The position numbers and the translations under genes were made by a program. The notes beneath the pieces are model-generated. The model had not been told where the DNA came from. It was given only the letters and a program-made list of their open reading frames with translations, and did no database searches. Below are positions 26,411 to 36,995 of a stretch of 64,000 nt of DNA, in pieces. Location: positions 1 to 64,000 of the forward strand of contig CAJXXR010000012.1 in NCBI GenBank assembly GCA_913063375.1, given 5' to 3'. Numbering within the stretch: position 1 is the stretch's first letter; each line of letters begins with the position of its first letter. This DNA comes from an uncultured Flavobacteriales bacterium. GTDB lineage: Bacteria > Bacteroidota > Bacteroidia > Flavobacteriales > CAJXXR01.

Positions 26411-29400
26411 ATGATTAAAAATTTATTACGGCTGACAACCGTGTTTTCTGTTTTTGCATATTCCCTTATTTCAGCGCAGGGGATTTGTAATTATAGTCAA
26501 TCCTCTTTCGGATCGGATAATTCCAATTTTGTGGAATTTAATAATTTTGACTGTGCTGATACAGTTACCAATGGTTTTATAACTAGTACTGATTTACATG
26601 TAAATGCACTTGGGACTTGGTGCCCAAGTTGGTATGATTTTGATGTTGAGGTTAACGGTTCAGTCGTTGCTCAAAATCTTTGTAATATTGGTTCTGTAGA
26701 TTTATCTACTTACGGGGTTGACATTAATAATTTGACTAGTGTAAAAATATCATCAAATAATAATGACAATTTCCCCGATAATTTAACCCTTTCGGCTACT
26801 TTAGATATCACTTATATTGTTACTACTTGTCCACCTCCATCAGGTGTAATCTTTTCCAATTTAAACCCAACTACGGCAAATGTAGCTTGGTCTTCAAATG
26901 GATCTGAGGCTTTATGGAATATAGAAGTTGTTAACCTAACAGCTGGAGATACTGCAACGGGTGTGGCTACTTATACAGGTGTTACTGTAAATCCATATTC
27001 TCTTTCTGGTTTATTACCAGAAACGAATTATGCCGTATATATTCAGGCAGACTGTGGACCTTTTAATACAACACCTCAGAGTGATTGGTCTTTTGAAGGG
27101 AATTTTACAACTCCACCAACATGTGCTCCTTTAGGTTCGATTTCTATTGATTCTGTATCAGAATCTACGGTTTCCCTTTCTTGGGCGCAAGCAGGTTCCG
27201 AAACTTCTTGGGATATTGAATTGATCAATACTTCAAATATTCCTGCAGATACTTTTTCCTATACGCCTACAAACGCAGGCCTATCTTCCAATTCACCTAC
27301 AATTACAGGTTTAACGCCTTCCAGTGATTATGAGGTGATCGTTCGTGCGAATTGTGGTGTAATAGATGGACCAAGTGCTTGGACTACCGTATACAGTTTT
27401 ACAACTGTTGCAACTTGTCAAGCTCCTGTATCATTGAATCAAAATTTTACGGGATTTGATGCAATCAACTATACATGGATTGCTGTAGATAATGAATCGA
27501 TGTGGGATGTTGAAATAGTTAACCTAACCTTAGGGGAGGTTGCTTCAGGTATTCCAGATGATTCGACTACAACGACCGCATATATGGCATCTGGATTAAC
27601 AGGTAGTACACAATATGCATTTTATGTAAGAGCAAATTGTGGTGGTACAGATGGTGTTTCTGAATGGTTAGGGCCATTCAATAGAACTACACGTTGTGAT
27701 CCAGCAGTAACGCCTTATTTGAATGATGTGGAGTCCTTTACTAATTCTGTAGCAGGGCCTGTTGGAAGTTGTTGGTTGAACTGGCCAAATTTAAACTATC
27801 AATATAGATGGAATATAGACGGAAATGGTTCAACTCCTTCTGGAAGTACTGGGCCTTCTGGTGCTGCTAGTGGATCTAAATATTTTTATGTAGAAGCATC
27901 TAGTGGTCCTACTGGCGCTGTGGCTCCATTGACCTCTCAGTATATTGATTTATCCAACTTAACGAATCCTGCTCTTTCCTTTAAATACCATATGTATGGA
28001 TCCAATATAGAATCCTTGAATGTGGATATTTTCAGTAATGGAGTTTGGTATGATGGCGTATATTCATTAATAGGGCAACAGCAAACTTCTTCTGCAGCTG
28101 CTTGGATGGAAGCACATGTTAATCTAGCTGCTTATGCAGATACTATTCTAGTTCGTTTTAGAGCAATTAAAGGAAATGGATATTTTGGAGATATTAGTTT
28201 AGATGATATAAAAGTTGATGAAGGATTGTCATGTTATCCTCCAACCTCTCTAGTCACTTCCAATGTACTTGCTGATTCTGCTACCTTATCATGGACTGAA
28301 AACAATCTTACAGTTCCAGCTGGTGGATATTTAATTGAGTACGGATTGGCTGGTTTTGCTCAAGGTACAGGTAGTTTTGTGAATTCTACAGATACCTTTG
28401 TTACCCTGAATTCATTAATTCCTGGTGAAGGATACGAGTTTTATGTTCAAGCTATTTGTGTAGCCAATGTAGATTCTAGTGCTTGGTCTGGGAATGGGAG
28501 TTTTACTACGCTATGTGCAGCTATGGCTGCTCCTTATTTTTATGATGTAGAATCACAGGTTGTTACTACTCAGGGAAATAATTTTATCAATTGTTGGGAT
28601 GGAGACAATACAGCCTTTAGTTGGGATGTAGATAATAATGGTTCTACAACATCTGGTAATACTGGTCCTTCAGGGGCATATAGTGGAAACGCCTATTATT
28701 TTGTTGAAGCTTCAGGTGGACCTAATTTTACTGCAATAGCGAAATTGTCTACTCCTGAGATAGATCTAAGTGCGTTAATAATTCCAACGCTTGAGTTCCG
28801 TTACCATATGTATGGTGGAAATATGGGGACACTTCACGTGGATGTATTTGATACTATATGGCACAATGAAGAATTTTCTTTAGTTGGGCAACAGCATACT
28901 TCTCCAACTGCTCCTTGGTCATTGGCTTCGGTAGATCTTTCTGCATACTCTGGAATTGTAACGATTCGTTTCCGTGGAATTAAAGGAGGTGGATATATGG
29001 GTGATATGAGTATCGATGATATTCATGTTAGAGAGCTTCCAAATTGTTTTGCTCCTTCTGTGGATATTACTTCTACTGGTACAACAAATGTTTCTGGGAC
29101 GATAGACTCCATAGGTACTTTTGGTACTCAATGGTATATAGAAACAGTGGATATTACGAATGGTGGTGTACCAACAGGTATTGCTACAGATACAACTACG
29201 ACGCTTAACTTCAGTTTAACGGGATTAAATCCTGCTACGGAATATGCAATGTATATTCAGTCAGATTGTGGTGCTGACTTAAGTGATTGGGGTGTTGAAT
29301 ATTTCACAACTGATTGTGCGCCTATAGGTGATTTTGAAACTAGTTTCGAGAGTTTAGACGCTGGAAATGATACATTGATTTGTTGGGATTATAGAAAATC

Positions 29401-32400
29401 CAACTATAATAACAATAGTGCCTCTGTACAGGTTGGTAGTAGTAATTCATTAGCTTGTGATGGAAATAAGTACATTAGAATGTACAATTCAAATCAAGCT
29501 TGGTTGAGATCCTATTTGATCACACCTGAATTGAATAATATTACTGCTGGAACAAACATCCTTACTTTCTGGGCTAGAAATGGGTCTACTTGGGCTCCAA
29601 ATTCACCTTTTGAGGTGGGTACAATTTCAAATGCCGATAGTTTAAATACGTTCACATCCTTGTATTCTGGTTCTGTAGGTGTTACATGTGATTCTATTAC
29701 AGTTCCTTTCTTATCTTATACAGGAACAGATACTCGAATTGCTATCAGATTTACACCTGCTTCTACTTTTGATTATCTTTATATCGATAAAGTAAAATGG
29801 GGACCAGGACCTGATTGTGCTATGCCAGTAGGGTTTAATGTTCTAGATTTATCAGATGAAGAAGTAAGTTTAGATTGGTTGAATATCAGTCCAGATTCTT
29901 CATGGAACCTTGAATTGGTAGATGTTTTAGATACTTTAGATGTATATGATAGTATTCCTACGGATACTGCCTTTACACATCCTTTCACAATTGATGGATT
30001 ATCTGAAAATACCATTTATGATGTGTATTTAACGAATCCTTGTGATACAACAGGACAGGCTGTACAATTGACTTTTGTAACTCCATGGGCAAACAATCTT
30101 GGTGTTACCTCTATCGTTTCTCCTGCAACACAGGGTTGTAATTTAGATGACTCTATGCAAATTGAAGTTACAATCAACAACTTCGGTGGTCAGATGCAGT
30201 CAGGATTCCCAGTAGAATTGAGTTGGGATGATTCTATCTACTTTAATGTAGGAACTTTCATGGATACGCTTCTTCCAGGAGAATCAGCGAATTTTGTGAT
30301 CGATGGATACTATGACTTTAGTGCAGCTTTAGATTCAGCATTTTGGGTACAGACGGCCTTGGCTTCTGATTCATCTTCTGTAGATAATAATTCCAATTCT
30401 TCAGTTACCAACTTAGGTAATATGTATATCAATGTACAGGTAAATACTGGGCAGTATGCAGGTGAAGTTTGGTGGCAGGTTTTAGATACTGTTAACAATA
30501 TAAATGTATACACATCTGGTCCTCCTTCTGGATATTCAAACTACAATACCTACAACAAAGAGGTTTGTGTGTATGCTGGTGGTGATTATGTGATGAATGC
30601 TTGGGATACCTATGACGATGGATGGAATGGTGGTACCTATTCTATCACTCGATGTGGTGGAATTGTCATAGCAGACAACGGTGGTAATGAAGTTACCAAT
30701 GGTTATGGTGGAGTATCTGGATCTGATCTGGAAGTTCAAGAAGGTTTCCATGTAGATGAATGTCCAGATGATGATTTGGCTGTTATGTCTATTGATGGTT
30801 TATCTAGTGCTTGTGGATTAGGCGTTGAGGTAGGAACAGTTACCATTATGAACTTCGGGAACAATGATGTTTTAGCGAATGACGCTATAGCACAGTATCA
30901 GTTCAATAATTCAGGTCTTTGGATTGATTTCTGGGATTTCGATACAGGATTGGCATCTCAAACCGATACGGTATTTACTATGCCAGGTGTTGATATGAGT
31001 TTTGCTGGTACCTATACTATTGAGGTACAAATTGTATTTGCAGCTGATGAGGATACTACTACAAATTACCTATCTGTAGTAACTACAAGTGTTCCAACAC
31101 TTACAACTGATTCTACTACTTTCAATTATGACAATGGTGGTTGGACTTCTGATGCAATAAATGGAGTAAATAATTCTTGGGAATATGGTGTTCCAACAAC
31201 TACCGTTGCTGGAAATGGAAATGATCAAGAAGTTTGGGCTTCAAATTTATCAGGGGATGCTTCCTTAAATGAGTTGTCTTATCTATTATCACCTTGTTAT
31301 GATTTCTCTTCTTATACAGAAGATGTTGAAATTGAATTTGACTTTGTTAGAACAAATAGTGCGCACAATTTCAGATTACAGAAATCAATCAATGGTGGTA
31401 CAGGCTGGACGAATGTTTGGACTGCATCTAATAATACAAATACATGGACACATAAAATCCGTGTAGTTTCTGGATTAGCAGGTGAGTCTGATGTGAAATT
31501 CAGATGGAGATACCAATCGAACTGGTTGAATCCAGTTGAAGGATTTGCATTTGATAACTGGGAAGTAAAAGAGCATATTCCTTATACAGATGCTTCTCTA
31601 GCTAACCTTACTGTGGCTGGAAATCAAGTTTCAAGTCCTGTATCATTTGATCCAACAGTATTCGATTATACTTATGCTGTTCCATTTGGAGCTACAAACT
31701 GGAATGTTGGAGCAAATGTTAATGCTCCTTTCTATACTAGTATTTCCATTGATCAAGTATCTACTCTTCCAGATACAGCTACTGTTACAGTGATTGCGGA
31801 AGATACTTTGTATTCTGCAGTATATACTGTGTATATTACACAAGAGCCAGCTTCTACAGATGCTACTTTATCAGCATTAAATGTAAGTAATAACGCTGTT
31901 CCTGGATTCAACCCGGATACATTGTGTTATACTATGACCTATCCTTATGGTTCTGCATTTACCCCATCTATTACGGCTGTAGCGAATCATCCAAATGCAA
32001 CGGTTTCTATTTTAAATGTTGCTATTCCTGGTACTGCTTTTATTACAGTTACTGCAGAGGATGGTATTACAGTGAATGTATACTGTATCAATTATGAAGT
32101 ACAATCATTGTCTTCTAATGCATTTATGGCGGACATTCAAATGGATGCTGTGTCATTACCTGGATTCGTTGCTAATACCTACTGGTACTATGTAACCTTG
32201 CCAAATGGTACTACGGCTATGCCATTTATGACTTATCTTACAGCTGATGCAAATGCATCTGTTTCTTATTCACCTGCCTCATTACCACTTACAGATACTG
32301 CTGTATTTGAAGTGACTGCTCAGGATGGTGTTACTATGGAGACGTATTATGTTGTATTTGATGAGGCTGCTAGTAGTAATGCTAACTTGTTAGACCTTAC

Positions 32401-33199
32401 TGTCAACGGTGGTACAATTGCAGGATTTGATGCTGCAGTATTCATCTATGATGTTGAGTTGCCGTATAATTCACCAATTCCAAACTTGGATGCAATGGTT
32501 GAAGATACAACTGCTACAGTTGTAACGGTTGATGCTCCTTCTGTTCCTGGTACATCTATTGTAACAGTTACAGCTGCGGATGGAACTGAATTAGTATACT
32601 ATGTAAACTGGTCTTATGCTCCTGCAAATGATGATGCTACCTTAGATTCATTGATAACCAATGCTGGTTACTTCTGTATCATTGTAGGATCAGATACTTC
32701 TGCTGCAATGGTATTGTCTCCAGTAGATGATAATTCTTACAACCTAACAGTTGGTACTGGATTTGCTTCATTGGTTAACTTAACCATAGTACCTACTGAT
32801 CCAAATGCAACAGTTGTAATCTCTGGTTCTGCAACAGTAGCTCCTTATGGTACTATTATCATAACCGTTACTGCAGAAGATGGTTCTACCCAAGAAGTAT
32901 ACACTATCAATGTAGTATCTGATGACTGTTCTATTGGATTGGATGAGGCTATTTTGGGTCAAATCAATGTTAGTCCAAACCCTTCTAACGGTATCTTCTT
33001 TATAGAGACGCCAGCTGACTTGAACAACTATACAGTTTCTGTAGTTGATCAGATTGGTAAGGTTGTTTACAAGGACGTTGTTGTGGAAGCTACAATGGAA
33101 AAAGTAATGGATCTTAGTACATTGCCAGCAGGAATGTACAATATGAGAATTAGTACTGCTAGCGACTTTATCGTTAAACGTATTTCAATTATCAAATAA
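26411..33199 (+). CDS. giant multidomain T9SS adhesin (Fn3, MAM-like, cadherin-like)
   Basis: A 2262-residue surface protein. Signal peptide 1-22 (ending SAQ). Domain order by sequence: N-terminal beta domain 24-138; three Fn3 modules 139-427; MAM/choice-of-anchor-like 428-606; Fn3 607-700; second MAM-like 701-877; Fn3 878-966; anchor-type jelly roll 967-1135; Fn3 1136-1226; CARDB-like 1227-1335; a DTYDDGWNGG domain 1336-1451; CARDB-like 1452-1560; jelly roll 1560-1722; five cadherin-like sandwich repeats 1723-2170 (each ending in VTAEDG...VY). The type-A sorting domain starts at INVSPNPSNG (about 2184) and ends RISIIK. It is probably a surface adhesin or gliding-related filament. A strong terminator follows. 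Codon use is biased to GAT/GGT/ACT like a highly expressed gene. Confidence 0.9.
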   Translation: MIKNLLRLTTVFSVFAYSLISAQGICNYSQSSFGSDNSNFVEFNNFDCADTVTNGFITSTDLHVNALGTWCPSWYDFDVEVNGSVVAQNLCNIGSVDLSTYGVDINNLTSVKISSNNNDNFPDNLTLSATLDITYIVTTCPPPSGVIFSNLNPTTANVAWSSNGSEALWNIEVVNLTAGDTATGVATYTGVTVNPYSLSGLLPETNYAVYIQADCGPFNTTPQSDWSFEGNFTTPPTCAPLGSISIDSVSESTVSLSWAQAGSETSWDIELINTSNIPADTFSYTPTNAGLSSNSPTITGLTPSSDYEVIVRANCGVIDGPSAWTTVYSFTTVATCQAPVSLNQNFTGFDAINYTWIAVDNESMWDVEIVNLTLGEVASGIPDDSTTTTAYMASGLTGSTQYAFYVRANCGGTDGVSEWLGPFNRTTRCDPAVTPYLNDVESFTNSVAGPVGSCWLNWPNLNYQYRWNIDGNGSTPSGSTGPSGAASGSKYFYVEASSGPTGAVAPLTSQYIDLSNLTNPALSFKYHMYGSNIESLNVDIFSNGVWYDGVYSLIGQQQTSSAAAWMEAHVNLAAYADTILVRFRAIKGNGYFGDISLDDIKVDEGLSCYPPTSLVTSNVLADSATLSWTENNLTVPAGGYLIEYGLAGFAQGTGSFVNSTDTFVTLNSLIPGEGYEFYVQAICVANVDSSAWSGNGSFTTLCAAMAAPYFYDVESQVVTTQGNNFINCWDGDNTAFSWDVDNNGSTTSGNTGPSGAYSGNAYYFVEASGGPNFTAIAKLSTPEIDLSALIIPTLEFRYHMYGGNMGTLHVDVFDTIWHNEEFSLVGQQHTSPTAPWSLASVDLSAYSGIVTIRFRGIKGGGYMGDMSIDDIHVRELPNCFAPSVDITSTGTTNVSGTIDSIGTFGTQWYIETVDITNGGVPTGIATDTTTTLNFSLTGLNPATEYAMYIQSDCGADLSDWGVEYFTTDCAPIGDFETSFESLDAGNDTLICWDYRKSNYNNNSASVQVGSSNSLACDGNKYIRMYNSNQAWLRSYLITPELNNITAGTNILTFWARNGSTWAPNSPFEVGTISNADSLNTFTSLYSGSVGVTCDSITVPFLSYTGTDTRIAIRFTPASTFDYLYIDKVKWGPGPDCAMPVGFNVLDLSDEEVSLDWLNISPDSSWNLELVDVLDTLDVYDSIPTDTAFTHPFTIDGLSENTIYDVYLTNPCDTTGQAVQLTFVTPWANNLGVTSIVSPATQGCNLDDSMQIEVTINNFGGQMQSGFPVELSWDDSIYFNVGTFMDTLLPGESANFVIDGYYDFSAALDSAFWVQTALASDSSSVDNNSNSSVTNLGNMYINVQVNTGQYAGEVWWQVLDTVNNINVYTSGPPSGYSNYNTYNKEVCVYAGGDYVMNAWDTYDDGWNGGTYSITRCGGIVIADNGGNEVTNGYGGVSGSDLEVQEGFHVDECPDDDLAVMSIDGLSSACGLGVEVGTVTIMNFGNNDVLANDAIAQYQFNNSGLWIDFWDFDTGLASQTDTVFTMPGVDMSFAGTYTIEVQIVFAADEDTTTNYLSVVTTSVPTLTTDSTTFNYDNGGWTSDAINGVNNSWEYGVPTTTVAGNGNDQEVWASNLSGDASLNELSYLLSPCYDFSSYTEDVEIEFDFVRTNSAHNFRLQKSINGGTGWTNVWTASNNTNTWTHKIRVVSGLAGESDVKFRWRYQSNWLNPVEGFAFDNWEVKEHIPYTDASLANLTVAGNQVSSPVSFDPTVFDYTYAVPFGATNWNVGANVNAPFYTSISIDQVSTLPDTATVTVIAEDTLYSAVYTVYITQEPASTDATLSALNVSNNAVPGFNPDTLCYTMTYPYGSAFTPSITAVANHPNATVSILNVAIPGTAFITVTAEDGITVNVYCINYEVQSLSSNAFMADIQMDAVSLPGFVANTYWYYVTLPNGTTAMPFMTYLTADANASVSYSPASLPLTDTAVFEVTAQDGVTMETYYVVFDEAASSNANLLDLTVNGGTIAGFDAAVFIYDVELPYNSPIPNLDAMVEDTTATVVTVDAPSVPGTSIVTVTAADGTELVYYVNWSYAPANDDATLDSLITNAGYFCIIVGSDTSAAMVLSPVDDNSYNLTVGTGFASLVNLTIVPTDPNATVVISGSATVAPYGTIIITVTAEDGSTQEVYTINVVSDDCSIGLDEAILGQINVSPNPSNGIFFIETPADLNNYTVSVVDQIGKVVYKDVVVEATMEKVMDLSTLPAGMYNMRISTASDFIVKRISIIK

Positions 33200-33225
33200 G
33201 TAGGTTCTTATTATATAATCCCCTT

Positions 33226-33258
33226 AAAGGGCTAACCAATTGGTTAGCCCTTTTTTTA
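33226..33258 (+). terminator. intrinsic terminator of the giant adhesin gene
   Basis: AAAGGGCTAACCA - AT - TGGTTAGCCCTTT stem followed by a T-run, 27 bases after the stop. Confidence 0.9.
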
Positions 33259-33427
33259 TGGCATATTGTTAAGCCAAAAAAAACTTGTTTCTTCTAATGG
33301 GAATATACCATAGGTTGGGCTATTACATGATTATTATATAGAATTGGATTTAGCAGTGGTAGGTCTTTTTGAATATAATTTATTATTGAAATTTTGTTAT
33401 ATTGTAAGTATCAAATGAAATAAAATC

Positions 33428-34048
33428 ATGAAATATATATTTGTTCTAATACTAGTACTAAATACCGGTTTTACACTGAATGCTGAAGTTTCAATTTTTA
33501 ATAACTTTTCCGATAGTATTCCCTGTCCAGATAGCCTTGTTTGTGATATAACTGTGGATGGTGTAACCATTGATGGATTTCATCCAGATACGCTACATTA
33601 TACTTTAGTATTACCGGATTCTATTACAAGCTTACCCATTGTGAGTTTTATTCCTTGCGATTCTTTATCCAATCCTATAATAACGTATACTCAAGGAACA
33701 CTACCCTTGCCAGATATAGTCTATTTTGAAATCCAAGAGGATACTTGTTTTACTCAATATAGTGTACTTCTAACTACCGAGTTGATGAATATAGTAGAGG
33801 GAGAAATGCCAGTGTTTAGTTTATATCCTAATCCAGCTTATGAATCTGTGAATATCCAGTTAAATTCTGAACTGATAACGCATTGTGAAGTACTTGATCT
33901 ATCTGGAAGATTGGTGGAATCTATTCCTCTTTTGGAAGGGCAAAAAAAGTATGTTTTGGATGTACAGGATTATGGTTCTGGAATACATTTTATTGAAGTG
34001 TTTCAAGGGAAAGAAAGGATACAAACTGAACAACTAATAATAAAGTAA
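33428..34048 (+). CDS. short T9SS protein with one cadherin-like module
   Basis: A 206-residue exported protein: signal peptide 1-19, one cadherin-like sandwich module about 35-122 (DSLVCDITVDGVTIDGF...DTLHYTLVLPD), then a type-A sorting domain from FSLYPNPAYES to the terminal EQLIIK. It is the minimal member of the family at 41480, 43281 and 46411, and its module resembles the five C-terminal repeats of the giant adhesin 200 bases upstream. It is followed after 30 bases by an exported protein gene. Confidence 0.82.
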   Translation: MKYIFVLILVLNTGFTLNAEVSIFNNFSDSIPCPDSLVCDITVDGVTIDGFHPDTLHYTLVLPDSITSLPIVSFIPCDSLSNPIITYTQGTLPLPDIVYFEIQEDTCFTQYSVLLTTELMNIVEGEMPVFSLYPNPAYESVNIQLNSELITHCEVLDLSGRLVESIPLLEGQKKYVLDVQDYGSGIHFIEVFQGKERIQTEQLIIK

Positions 34049-34078
34049 GCAAAGAATATAAATTCAATTAATAATAAG

Positions 34079-34888
34079 ATGAAAAATTATACCCTCTTAA
34101 TAATCCTATGTTTTGTATATGGCATAAGTTCCGCTCAAGAAACGAAGGAATCTCTTTTTTCAAAAATGAAAACTTGGGAATATGAGTGGAGCGTTGGAGT
34201 TGGAATGGATGTGCTGGGGGCTGGAGAATCTTTAAAACAGCAGTTCAAAGAGGATGGGTTTGTAGAAAAAACAATGCGTATTTTTAATACTGCAGGTAAT
34301 CCAAAATCTTCCAGTCGTCCAAGCTATGAGATAGATTTGAAGGCATTTGTAAATGAGCAAAATGGATTCTCTATAAGTTTCGCCAAAATAAGAAGTGATA
34401 GGGTATTTGGATTCGATTCACTAGAAGTGAATAATGGGTGGCTATGGCCAGAGTTCGGTTTAGGGAATATGATTAAAATTTACGATAAAAGTTACGCTAC
34501 CACACTTAATTATATTTATCGAACTAAAAATAAAATGCATTATTTTGAGGTTGGACCAAGTCTGATGAATCAAAAAATAACAGTGAAATTAACAGGGAGA
34601 AAGTCACGTATTACTAGAATCTATAAAGGTGGTTTTCACCTTAGTTACCAAATTTATTTACAAAGAGTGAATACGTTTTTTTCTGCTCTTAAATTATCCT
34701 ACCGGTGGTTTCCTAGTTCTAATTTCGGTCCCTATACGGCAGAGTATGACCCGAAATCTGATATGTTACCAGGTCCTATTTTCTCAGTTTTTAATCAAGT
34801 AAAGGGGCCTAGTCATAGTTTCAATATTCAGGTAGGTTTTGGAAGGAAATGGCTTTCAGGGAAAAGAAAGGCAAAGATGAAAAGGTAA
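34079..34888 (+). CDS. exported protein of unknown function
   Basis: A 269-residue protein with signal peptide 1-19 (ending SSAQ). The body has amphipathic strands rich in aromatic residues (WSVGVGMDV, ISFAKIRSD, NYIYRTK, HYFEVGPS, FHLSYQIYL, LKLSYRWF, FNIQVGFGRKW) that fit an outer-membrane barrel, and it ends in a Lys/Arg-rich tail. No T9SS sorting domain. It lies 30 bases after the short cadherin-like gene and 45 bases before a small membrane protein gene, so it is probably in the same transcript. Confidence 0.65.
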   Translation: MKNYTLLIILCFVYGISSAQETKESLFSKMKTWEYEWSVGVGMDVLGAGESLKQQFKEDGFVEKTMRIFNTAGNPKSSSRPSYEIDLKAFVNEQNGFSISFAKIRSDRVFGFDSLEVNNGWLWPEFGLGNMIKIYDKSYATTLNYIYRTKNKMHYFEVGPSLMNQKITVKLTGRKSRITRIYKGGFHLSYQIYLQRVNTFFSALKLSYRWFPSSNFGPYTAEYDPKSDMLPGPIFSVFNQVKGPSHSFNIQVGFGRKWLSGKRKAKMKR

Positions 34889-34933
34889 TTGAATGTAAAT
34901 CGGCGGAAGTTAATAGCTGAATGTGAATCTAAA

Positions 34934-35149
34934 ATGGAAAGTATGAAAAACAAATATGGAATATTAGCGAGTTTGTTTATCCTTCTTTTCGGAACAGGGT
35001 TTATGATGGGGGTCTATTATATTTCCGATGTTAATGAGTTTGGATTTTATGATATGACCAATTTGAAAACTCATTTATTGGCTTCTTTTGGAGTGGGTAT
35101 CCTTCCAATTCTTGGACTTATGATCCATAATAAATATTTCTCCAAATAA
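34934..35149 (+). CDS. small two-helix membrane protein
   Basis: A 71-residue protein with hydrophobic segments at about 9-29 and 46-64 (counted from the ATG at 34934). A TTG at 34889 would add 15 charged residues that do not look natural; 34943 is another possible ATG. No family recognised. Last gene of the short cluster that starts at 33428. Confidence 0.5.
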   Translation: MESMKNKYGILASLFILLFGTGFMMGVYYISDVNEFGFYDMTNLKTHLLASFGVGILPILGLMIHNKYFSK

Positions 35150-35343
35150 GATTTCTTCTCCTCTGGTATTGGATTTACTAAGGGATTATATTGCAATTAT
35201 TCTATAGATTGACGTCCATTCCTTTTATAGATTGTGTATTTCATTGAGAGAATGCTAATGGTTGTTGAATCTATTTTTGAAAATTGTTTAAATACAATAT
35301 CTTGAAGTAGAATTAATTATAGAAATCCTAGTCCCTCGAATTT

Positions 35344-36990
35344 ATGAAAACTATTTACACACTTATAGTCCCCTTCTTTTTTACTCTTTTATCCTCGAGA
35401 GCACAGCAGTCAGTAGGATTATTTACTAATACGGCTGAATCGTTTAATGGTTATACCCTTTTTGGTCCTCAGGATAGTAAAACAACGTATTTGATAAATA
35501 ACTGTGGAGAAAAAGTACATAGTTGGACAAGCGAATATTATCCTGGTTTATCATCCTATCTTTTGGAAGATGGAGCACTACTGAGAACTGGTAGAATCCC
35601 TGGAATGGGTGGAGGTAGTGGTATTGTTGAGATGTTCGATTGGGAAGGAGATGTCATTTGGAGTCATTCAGTTTCAGGAACACATGGAAGACAACATCAT
35701 GATATCGAATTACTGCCAAATGGAAATATATTATTGATTGTATGGGATAAGCGACTACAACCTGAAGTGACTCAAGCCGGAAGTTCGACTTCTAATAGTT
35801 ATATAAATTCTGAACAAATTGTAGAGATTCAACCCGATTTGATTAATGGTGGAGCCTCAGTTGTTTGGGAATGGAAGGCTTGGGATCATTTGGTTCAGGA
35901 TTCTGATAGTGACAAAGATAATTTTGGGAGCATAGCTGATAAGCCAGAAAGAATTGATATCAATTTTCTAAGCCTTAATAGCACTGATTGGTTACATTTT
36001 AATGGGGTAGATTATAATAAAGAGTTGGATCAAATAATTATCAGTGTGCATAATTTTAGTGAATTTTGGATCATAGATCACTCAACTTCAATAGCAGAAG
36101 CTTCTGATTCCTTAGGTGGATTATATGGTCAAGGTGGAGATGTATTATATCGCTGGGGAAATCCACAGGCTTATAACCAAGGAACTGATGCTGATCAAAA
36201 ACTATTCTTGCAACATGATACCCATTGGATTCCAGATTCATTATCTGATGCAGGAAAGATAATTTTATATAATAACCAAGCAGGGACACCATTCGGTGAA
36301 AATTACTCAACCGTGAATATTGTTGAGCTACCTGCGGACTCAAGTGGTTTTTATCCTTATTCTGGTGGGGCATTTGGACCAACTAGTTTCGATTGGACTT
36401 ATCAAGCTCCTAATGCAACAGATTTCTATTCTAATATTATTTCTGGTGTACAGCGATTGGAAAATGGAAATACGCTGATATGTGAAGGAGTAGGAGGTCG
36501 TTTTTTTGAAATTGATACCAATGGAGTAATTGTTTGGGAATATATAAACCCTGTGAATGATTTGGGGCCTATCCTACAGGAAACTATTCCAACAGATAAC
36601 AATGTGTTTAGATGTATTAGATATTCTCCTCAATATTCTGCATTTGAGGGGGAAGATTTGATCCCTCAAGGTTATATAGAATCTGGATCTAGTTATGATT
36701 GTGATTTATATTCATTAAACATTCTTGAGGAAAGTCCAATTGAAACATTGATCAATATAAGTCCGAATCCTGCTGAAAAAAGTATTCAGATAAATTTAGA
36801 TAACAGTTCTATAAAGGGGTTCAATTTGGTAGTTTACAATATCAGTGGACAAGTATTATTAAAAGAAAAATATTTGAATTTAAATGAACCTATTCAACTA
36901 AACATTGAACCATTGAAAAATGGTATTTATACGATTGTTATACGTAGTGAATTTGAGGTTGTATCAACTAAATTGATTGTAAATAAATAA
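35344..36990 (+). CDS. arylsulfotransferase-like propeller T9SS protein
   Basis: A 548-residue secreted protein: signal peptide 1-20, a six-bladed ASST-type propeller at about 25-455, and a sorting domain from NISPNPAEK to LIVNK. Family marks are YTLFGPQDSKTTYLIN, the repeated VHSWTSEY and VIWSHSV strands, HGRQHHDIELLPNGNIL and LQHDTHWI, with histidines at the places used by arylsulfate sulfotransferases. It may transfer sulfate between aromatic acceptors at the cell surface, or be a non-catalytic relative. It is the first gene of a three-gene operon with the YHYH protein (five bases) and a small exported protein. Confidence 0.8.
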   Translation: MKTIYTLIVPFFFTLLSSRAQQSVGLFTNTAESFNGYTLFGPQDSKTTYLINNCGEKVHSWTSEYYPGLSSYLLEDGALLRTGRIPGMGGGSGIVEMFDWEGDVIWSHSVSGTHGRQHHDIELLPNGNILLIVWDKRLQPEVTQAGSSTSNSYINSEQIVEIQPDLINGGASVVWEWKAWDHLVQDSDSDKDNFGSIADKPERIDINFLSLNSTDWLHFNGVDYNKELDQIIISVHNFSEFWIIDHSTSIAEASDSLGGLYGQGGDVLYRWGNPQAYNQGTDADQKLFLQHDTHWIPDSLSDAGKIILYNNQAGTPFGENYSTVNIVELPADSSGFYPYSGGAFGPTSFDWTYQAPNATDFYSNIISGVQRLENGNTLICEGVGGRFFEIDTNGVIVWEYINPVNDLGPILQETIPTDNNVFRCIRYSPQYSAFEGEDLIPQGYIESGSSYDCDLYSLNILEESPIETLINISPNPAEKSIQINLDNSSIKGFNLVVYNISGQVLLKEKYLNLNEPIQLNIEPLKNGIYTIVIRSEFEVVSTKLIVNK

Positions 36991-36995
36991 GCGAT

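Noticed and set aside
34889-34933. TTG start extending the small membrane protein by 15 residues
   Set aside because: The added residues are charged and precede a natural membrane-protein start at 34934.
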